From the NCBI GenBank assembly GCA_026400435.1, contig JAPLOZ010000038.1, positions 1 to 37,675 on the forward strand: a stretch of DNA of 37,675 bases, read 5' to 3'. Numbering within the stretch: the first letter of the stretch is position 1; every line of letters begins with the position of its first letter. This document shows, in pieces, positions 32,776-37,675 of this stretch. The stretch comes from Hyphomicrobiales bacterium (GTDB lineage Bacteria > Pseudomonadota > Alphaproteobacteria > Rhizobiales > Rhizobiaceae). The notes under the pieces are model-generated. The model was not told the origin of the DNA. It searched no databases and saw nothing but the letters and a program-made list of their open reading frames with translations. Both the position numbers and the translations under genes were made by a program.

Positions 32776-32784
32776 TAGGGGTTG

Positions 32785-34038
32785 ATGATGTCAAAAGTGC
32801 TGACGGTGAAGTCAATTGAAACATACAAGCCAGATCCGCAAAGGCGGCTGGAAATTCCAGACGGCGCCATTTCCGGTCTCTACTTTGTGATTCAACCGAG
32901 CGGTGCCAAGTCGTGGGCGGTTCGCTACCGCGCTCCTGCTACACGCAAACCGGCCAAGTTTACGCTTGGCCGGTTTCCGATTCTTGGTCTCGCTGACGCT
33001 AGGCAATTGGCAAGAGACGCACTCACACTAGTGTCTCAAGGCGGTAATCCGGCAACGTCCAAGCGTGCTGCAGCTACTCCTAGCGATCGAAATCTTGTGA
33101 GCGCGATCGCTGCCGATTTTTTAAAGCGACATGCCAGCAAGAACCGTACCGCCAACGAGAGCCAACGCGTCTTCGATCGCGAAATTTTCCCTGCTTGGGG
33201 CAAGAAGAACATTCAGGAAGTCACGCGAAGAGACGTGATTAATCTGCTAGACGGCATCGTCGATCGCGGCTCACCCGTTATGGCGAACCGAACGCTTGCT
33301 GCCGTTCGCAAATTCTTCAATTGGGCGGTGTCGCGCGACATTGTCGGAATGTCACCAGCTGCTGGCGTTAGGCCACCGGCAGTTGAGAGAAGTCGGGAAA
33401 GGATCTTAACCGATCAAGAAATCCGCACTTTTTGGAAAGCCACCGATGCGGATCCTGTATTCGGGCCGATTTTCCGTATGCTCTTGCTGACCGGTCAGCG
33501 GCGCAGTGAGGTAGGACAAATGCGAGACACGGAGGTAGTGGGCACGGAATGGACTATTCCGGCCGATCGAGCCAAGAACGGCAAAGAACATCGCGTTCAC
33601 CTGTCGCCCGAAGTTATGGCAATTTTGAACAGTGTGAAACGCGTTGCGGGATCGACGGGAATAGTATTTTCGACAAATGGCAAAACGCCAGTGTCTGGCT
33701 ATAGCAGAGCGAAGATTCGACTGGACAAAGCGATGTGGACACCTGGACGAGGGACTAGTTTCGATCAAGCTACTCAGGCGCGGTCGAATTTCACGCTTCA
33801 CGACCTTCGGCGAACAGCAGCTTCGGGTATGGCGCGGATTGGCGTCAATTTGCCCGTGATCGAGCGTGTTCTGAATCACATTAGTGGATCATTCGGCGGC
33901 GTCGCAGGCGTATACCAGCGCCATAGTTTCGAAACTGAAATGGCATTGGCGCTAGATGCCTGGTCTAGCTTCGTGCTCAACTTAGTCAACGAAAAATCGG
34001 CGGCGGATGTCGTACCTATTCGTGAAGCCAAACACTGA
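32785..34038 (+). CDS. Tyrosine recombinase / P4-type phage integrase
   Basis: A 417-aa site-specific recombinase that integrates and excises the element at tRNA-Lys. The N-terminal DUF4102-like arm-binding domain (about 1-95) has SGLYFVIQPSGAKSWAVRYR and KFTLGRFPILGLADARQLA. A core-binding SAM-like domain follows (about 102-195). The catalytic domain has R239 (TGQRRSEVGQM), H339-x-x-R342 (LHDLRRT), H365 (LNHISG) and the nucleophile Y377 (GVYQRH), so it looks intact. ATG 32785 or 32788 follows an AGGGG stretch; a TTG at 32782 is also in frame. The stop overlaps the next gene's ATG by one base. Confidence 0.93.
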   Translation: MMSKVLTVKSIETYKPDPQRRLEIPDGAISGLYFVIQPSGAKSWAVRYRAPATRKPAKFTLGRFPILGLADARQLARDALTLVSQGGNPATSKRAAATPSDRNLVSAIAADFLKRHASKNRTANESQRVFDREIFPAWGKKNIQEVTRRDVINLLDGIVDRGSPVMANRTLAAVRKFFNWAVSRDIVGMSPAAGVRPPAVERSRERILTDQEIRTFWKATDADPVFGPIFRMLLLTGQRRSEVGQMRDTEVVGTEWTIPADRAKNGKEHRVHLSPEVMAILNSVKRVAGSTGIVFSTNGKTPVSGYSRAKIRLDKAMWTPGRGTSFDQATQARSNFTLHDLRRTAASGMARIGVNLPVIERVLNHISGSFGGVAGVYQRHSFETEMALALDAWSSFVLNLVNEKSAADVVPIREAKH

Positions 34039-34673
34039 TGTTTGCTGAAGAAAAAGATGAAGGCCGCTTCTACACTCGTTCTCAGATAGAACAGTTGGTC
34101 AGCAGTCTGAAATGCGTTCAACCGGACAACCCACCCGTTCCTTTTGACAGACCAATTTTCGATATCGACCGCAGCGCTGCGGAAACGGTTCGAGAGTTTG
34201 ACCTGTTGAGCAATGGAAAATTTGCCGCGATGGTTGCTGCGAAGAAACATATCAAGAGGCTTGGTCGCGCGCTTGAAAGTTTGAACCAAGAAGCGATCGA
34301 TACTTTAGGAAACTATTGGGGCGATAGATCGCCGTCACCCCTAGATACAATAAAGCTGGCAATTGATTTCCACGAAAAAAGGCAAAAAAATCTAGATTTT
34401 CTAGCTAAGGGTGAAGGCAAATCAAACGTGGGGCAATGGGCCTTTTCGCGCTTTCTGATAATTGCCAGCCGGATATGGTTTGCAGCAACTGGCAGTAATC
34501 CTAAACCCGGCAAATACCAGAATCTTCCCTCAAATGATTACTCGCGATTTATGATGGTGGCGGCGGAGCCAGTCGCTAAAAAACTAGGACTCCAGCCACT
34601 TTCTGCAGACGCTATGTACACCCGTCTACAGCAGAGTCTTGAGGTGCAGAAAGAACCGCTTTTGAATAGGTAG
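34038..34673 (+). CDS. Unknown protein overlapping the integrase gene
   Basis: A 211-aa protein I do not recognise. Its ATG shares one base with the integrase stop (TGATG), so the two are likely co-translated. It is largely hydrophilic and probably mostly helical (KHIKRLGRALESLNQEAIDTL; DTIKLAIDFHEKRQKNLDFL), with a hydrophobic patch at about 143-155 (FSRFLIIASRIWF) too short and mixed to be a clear membrane anchor. There is no signal peptide or cysteine motif. Codon use is AT-richer than in the chromosomal genes. A role linked to integration or element control is suggested only by position. Confidence 0.75.
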   Translation: MFAEEKDEGRFYTRSQIEQLVSSLKCVQPDNPPVPFDRPIFDIDRSAAETVREFDLLSNGKFAAMVAAKKHIKRLGRALESLNQEAIDTLGNYWGDRSPSPLDTIKLAIDFHEKRQKNLDFLAKGEGKSNVGQWAFSRFLIIASRIWFAATGSNPKPGKYQNLPSNDYSRFMMVAAEPVAKKLGLQPLSADAMYTRLQQSLEVQKEPLLNR

Positions 34674-34779
34674 GAATTTTCTGAACACCGATTTAATTTC
34701 TGCCTAGAAGTCAATTCCGGTCTCCTTTTGATTAATGACCGCGCCCCTGTTGCGCCAAGTCTTGACAAGAGAGGCCGAT

Positions 34780-35025
34780 ATGCAATCCGAAGTTTCCCTT
34801 CGTTCAAATCTAAAGGACCAGTATCTGCCAGCGCGTCAGGTTTGGCAGCGCTACGGCGTGACGTCTATGACCATTCATCGGTGGTTAGTAGACGACCGCC
34901 TTGGATTCCCCAAGCCAATACGTATTCGAAAAATGCGATATTGGCACTTGGCCGACCTGGAGACATGGGATCGCGCCAATAGCGGACGTGAAGTCCACGA
35001 GAATCGCTCGGAAAACAGCGCGTGA
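34780..35025 (+). CDS. AlpA-like helix-turn-helix regulator / excisionase
   Basis: An 81-aa protein with a MerR/AlpA-type winged helix: YLPARQVWQRYGVTSMTIHRWLVDDRLGFPKPIRI, then WHLADLETWDR, the standard pattern of phage AlpA and Xis-like proteins. In P4-like elements such proteins activate or repress the integrase and assist excision. ATG 34780 is chosen because AAGAGAGG lies just upstream; an in-frame ATG at 34735 has no ribosome site. The stop overlaps a GTG that opens the next small frame (GTGA). Confidence 0.85.
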   Translation: MQSEVSLRSNLKDQYLPARQVWQRYGVTSMTIHRWLVDDRLGFPKPIRIRKMRYWHLADLETWDRANSGREVHENRSENSA

Positions 35026-35264
35026 CTCATGGCGGAGTCCAAACAACAAAACCTACGCGATTGTCTTCACATAGATGCGGTCACACGCAATGGACGGTCG
35101 CCGCGACGCATCGGAAATTTCAAAGATGCACCGTCAAGACAAAACTTGCGACGGTCCGTTCGAATTTTCCAAACGGTGCCGATCTGCTTGCAGGGTTCGT
35201 CCGGGACGATCGAGCCCGTGCTGATGTTTGCGCGCAAGGCAAAGCCATGGGGCTGACACTGTGA
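35022..35264 (+). CDS. Small uncertain ORF between AlpA-like and primase genes
   Basis: An 80-aa frame opening with GTG that overlaps the AlpA-like stop (GTGA) and closing with a TGA that overlaps the GTG start of the primase gene. The matching overlaps at both ends suggest a translated link in the operon. The product (ending GADLLAGFVRDDRARADVCAQGKAMG) matches nothing I recognise. A competing frame at 35029-35256 (75 aa, ATG start) covers the same bases and cannot be excluded. Confidence 0.4.
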   Translation: MTHGGVQTTKPTRLSSHRCGHTQWTVAATHRKFQRCTVKTKLATVRSNFPNGADLLAGFVRDDRARADVCAQGKAMGLTL

Positions 35265-37519
35265 GCATTTTTGCATATCGCCAATTTATCAATTGGCACG
35301 AAGTCCCTGACGGCGAAAAGAAGCCGCGCAAGGTCCCGTTTAACGCGCGGAACGGTCACAATATCGACCCGCACAATCCGTTGAATTGGATGACCCATGA
35401 CGAAGCCGCCGCGACCGGCGCGCCCGTGGGTTTCGTGCTGACCCATGCTGATCCGTTTTTCTTCCTCGATATGGATGATTGCTGGACTAACGGTGCCTGG
35501 ACGGACGAAGCGACCGCCATTTTCAATATGTTCCCAGGTGCCGCGCGGGAAATCTCGATCAGCGGTCGAGGCTTGCACGTCATGGGGCGTTGCGACCAGC
35601 TTGTGCTTTCCGATCGCCGGAACAAGTTCGGCACACCGTCGCGCCCGAACTGGCTTGAATTCTACACGGCCGAACGATTCATCGCCCTGGGTCGAGGCTT
35701 CGAAGGCGATTTCAATCTCGAATGGACGCAACCGCTTTTGCAGCTTGTTCCGAAGCGGCCGGCCGTCGATCCCGTCGCCATGCTGTCAGGTCCCGCGCCG
35801 GAATATACCGGACCGCAAGACGACGCCGAACTGATCCGGCGCATGGTCGCGTCGCGCGGGTCGATCGGTGCACAATTCGGCACCAAGGCGTCAGCGAAAG
35901 ACCTATGGACTGGCGACGCCGCGAACCTGTCTCAAATCTTCCCGTCGCCGTCAGGTGACGTTTATGACCGATCGTCGGCCGACGCTTCCCTAATGGCGCA
36001 CCTGGCATTCTGGACCGGCAAAGACGCGGCGCGCATGGATCGCCTTTTTCAAATGTCCCAGCTTATGCGGCCGAAATACGCGGACCGGCCGGCCTATCGT
36101 GAAATGACGATCAGCTTCGCGATCAGCAATTGCCGGAAGGTTTACGACGTAGGCAATCACGCGGAGCAATCCAACGCTAGCAAAGTCGTTACCGCTGACG
36201 ATCTCATAGCGATGTATGCGTTTTGTGCAGATCGATCTAGGCCAGTTGTTCCGGTTCACACCAGCGATCCAGCCGCTGGCATGACCTTCGAAAACTTTGT
36301 TCGTGAGATGCGGAAGTACGAAGGGGGTGGCCAGAATCCGGCGAAGCTATGGGAGTGCCGTCCCGATCGAAAATCGGTCGTTGGCTTAGCGATGCGCCCG
36401 GACCGGTGCTCGCCGACTTTCGAAGAAGAAGGTCTTTTGTGGATCAACACATATCACCCACCTACACACACCGCCGCCGGCGGAAATGCGCAAGTTGGCA
36501 TCCGGCTTTTGGAGCACCTTATTCCAGATCCAGTTGAGCGGGCCTGGCTCCTTTGCTTTTTGGCACACAAGTATCGAAACCCATGGGTTCCAGGTATCGG
36601 CGTGATGATGGTCGCACATCAAACGCACGGCACAGGACGAGGAGCGCTGTTCGATGAACTTTTGCCGCGCATCTTCGGCAGGCGCTACATCGCGAAAGTT
36701 GATTTTTCGGATGTAACCGGTAGCACCTCACAAGCCGTATACAACGAATTTATGGTCGAGTCAGTTATCGTTTGCGTCGATGAAACAGCTGACGATGGGA
36801 ACCGCAAATTCTCGAAGCGTCGCGAAGCCTATGAGAACATAAAAAGGCTGGTCGATCCGCGCCCGCGGATGCTCTCGGTAAAACGCAAGTATCTGAAGAA
36901 CAGCCAGGAGAAGACATTCGCCACCTTCATCTTTGCAACCAATCATAAAGATGCGCTCGCCATCCCTCGTGATGAGCGTCGCTTGGGAATTTTGTCGAAT
37001 GGGAGCAGGCTACCGGTCGCTCTTCGTGACGAATTTCATGCCTGGGTTCAGAGCGACGCAAATATTGCAGCCTTCGTGAAATATCTCTTGTCCATCGACC
37101 TGAGCCAATGGAACCCTTTCGGAGATCCGCCGCTGACCGCTGCGCGCTTTGAGATGATTGAGTCCTCGCTCAGCGACATCGATCATGCGATTGAAGGAGT
37201 GCTCACTGCTAATTCTGGGCTGGGGGTGGTTTACACGCTTGACCAGGCAGTCGCCTCGATCGAACAGCGCCAGTTTGTTGAAGGCTGGGCCCTCCCCTTG
37301 GAATGGAAAGCAATCGCCAGGCGAAAGATACAGCACTGCTCCGCCCGCGTTGGTTACCGAGAAGGGAAAAATTGGCAGCTCACGGAAGGCCAACGAAAGT
37401 ACGCTATCTATGCCCGCAATCAAAAAACGGCTGCTTTTTGGAAAGACAGCGACCGTCTTTCCGAAGAAGTCCGTAAGAACGGTTCCTTTGGGAATCTGCC
37501 GGGAAGCATGCCCCCCTGA
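35261..37519 (+). CDS. Primase-polymerase/helicase of phage type (NrS-1-like, DUF5906)
   Basis: A 752-aa replication protein. The N-terminal archaeo-eukaryotic primase-like domain (about 1-165) has motif I D70-M-D72 in FFFLDMDDC, motif II S101-G-R-G-L-H106 and WLEFYTAERFIALGR. A middle helix-bundle region (about 185-295) resembles the HBD of the NrS-1 phage polymerase. The C-terminal part (about 420-650) is a DUF5906/SF3-like ATPase with Walker A-like GTGRGALFDEL (457-467), Walker B VIVCVDE (502-508) and sensor FATFIFATNH. The usual P-loop GKS/GKT is GRG here. The start GTG 35261 overlaps the preceding small frame; a TTG at 35228 is also in phase. It probably primes and unwinds element DNA at its origin. 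Confidence 0.85.
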   Translation: MSIFAYRQFINWHEVPDGEKKPRKVPFNARNGHNIDPHNPLNWMTHDEAAATGAPVGFVLTHADPFFFLDMDDCWTNGAWTDEATAIFNMFPGAAREISISGRGLHVMGRCDQLVLSDRRNKFGTPSRPNWLEFYTAERFIALGRGFEGDFNLEWTQPLLQLVPKRPAVDPVAMLSGPAPEYTGPQDDAELIRRMVASRGSIGAQFGTKASAKDLWTGDAANLSQIFPSPSGDVYDRSSADASLMAHLAFWTGKDAARMDRLFQMSQLMRPKYADRPAYREMTISFAISNCRKVYDVGNHAEQSNASKVVTADDLIAMYAFCADRSRPVVPVHTSDPAAGMTFENFVREMRKYEGGGQNPAKLWECRPDRKSVVGLAMRPDRCSPTFEEEGLLWINTYHPPTHTAAGGNAQVGIRLLEHLIPDPVERAWLLCFLAHKYRNPWVPGIGVMMVAHQTHGTGRGALFDELLPRIFGRRYIAKVDFSDVTGSTSQAVYNEFMVESVIVCVDETADDGNRKFSKRREAYENIKRLVDPRPRMLSVKRKYLKNSQEKTFATFIFATNHKDALAIPRDERRLGILSNGSRLPVALRDEFHAWVQSDANIAAFVKYLLSIDLSQWNPFGDPPLTAARFEMIESSLSDIDHAIEGVLTANSGLGVVYTLDQAVASIEQRQFVEGWALPLEWKAIARRKIQHCSARVGYREGKNWQLTEGQRKYAIYARNQKTAAFWKDSDRLSEEVRKNGSFGNLPGSMPP

Positions 37520-37675
37520 GGGAAACTCCTACTACGCTGATATCTAGTCAGAAATCGCGACGGCTTCCCTCGTCCATCAAACCCATCGAAAAATTGTTCT
37601 GCATTAGTCTCGACAGGTTTGCTGAGAGATTCTTTGAAATCGGGAGATTGAGGGAACCAGATAGAATTTCAGGTT
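37520..37675. other. Window end after the primase gene; no gene seen
   Basis: These 156 bases contain no convincing coding region. The element continues beyond the window. An origin or promoter for downstream cargo could lie here, but no repeat array was found. Confidence 0.5.

Larger units (their letters stand above)
32580..37675. mobile_element. Left part of an integrative element / P4-like satellite at tRNA-Lys
   Basis: The element starts at the tRNA-Lys 3' fragment. It carries, all on the plus strand, a P4-type integrase, an overlapping unknown gene, an AlpA-like regulator, a small ORF and a primase-polymerase/helicase. Base composition is visibly more AT-rich than the flanking B12 and sugar regions, at least in the integrase-to-regulator part. 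The gene set (integrase, AlpA, primase-helicase) is that of P4-like satellites and related integrative elements. No capsid, portal or conjugation genes are seen up to the window end. The right boundary, expected at a complete tRNA-Lys gene on the minus strand, is outside. Confidence 0.8.

Noticed and set aside
35067-35276. 69-codon minus-strand frame between the AlpA-like and primase genes
   Set aside because: No ribosome site or family signal, and it opposes a co-directional operon with start/stop overlaps.

Overview
The window looks like a chromosome segment of a rhizobial alphaproteobacterium of the Mesorhizobium/Phyllobacteriaceae type. The reasons are its high GC content, an aerobic-type cobalamin cluster with CobG and CobN, a rhizobial-style rhamnose cassette, and families of GC-rich palindromic intergenic repeats. 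The genus is inferred from gene content and repeat style, not proven.

Region 1 (1-15178) is a cobalamin (B12) block. On the plus strand, in tightly overlapping groups, are cobN (5' end outside the window), cobG, cobH, cobI and cobJ; then cobL, cobE and cobM; then cobA, cobB, cobS(cobV) and cobT(cobU). Two genes are on the minus strand: cobK, whose 3' end overlaps cobJ antisense, and cbiD, which starts 29 bp from cobA. Together they take uroporphyrinogen III through precorrin methylation, ring contraction, amidation and cobalt insertion, and attach the lower ligand. No cobF is present, and a CbiD-type C1 methyltransferase sits in the cluster. Palindromic repeats fill the strand-switch gaps (about 7250-7500 and 9905-10073), and one composite repeat has been absorbed in frame inside the cobN coding sequence (about 893-1055).

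Region 2 (15200-27043) is sugar and sugar-acid catabolism. uxuA and a uxuB-like fructuronate reductase form a minus-strand pair. A secreted FecR-domain protein with its own terminator separates them from a rhamnose-type divergon. Leftward run an aldo/keto reductase, an ABC sugar transporter (ATPase, two permeases) and, last, its binding protein. Rightward run a GntR/FadR-type regulator, L-rhamnose mutarotase and an L-rhamnonate dehydratase. The gap between the arms carries two 11-bp sites matching the FadR-class pattern TNGTNNNACNA, probably the operator of the regulator. The inferred route is rhamnose (or a related deoxysugar) import, anomer interconversion, oxidation at C1 and dehydration of the aldonate.

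Region 3 (27077-32208) is a minus-strand run of six genes read from the right: DUF202 membrane protein, sulfatase (broken by a frame-disrupting internal deletion), a secreted 2H phosphoesterase, a HAD phosphatase, a bile-acid/sodium-symporter-family transporter and a DUF1622 membrane protein. Its joint function is not known to me. Hydrolysis and uptake of organic sulfate or phosphate esters is a hypothesis.

Region 4 (32580 to the window end) is the left part of an integrated element. It begins at a displaced 3' fragment of a tRNA-Lys(CTT) gene, followed by a P4-type tyrosine integrase, an unknown gene overlapping it, an AlpA-like regulator, a small uncertain ORF and a primase-polymerase/helicase. 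The set resembles a P4-like phage satellite or integrative element. Its cargo and right end lie outside the window.
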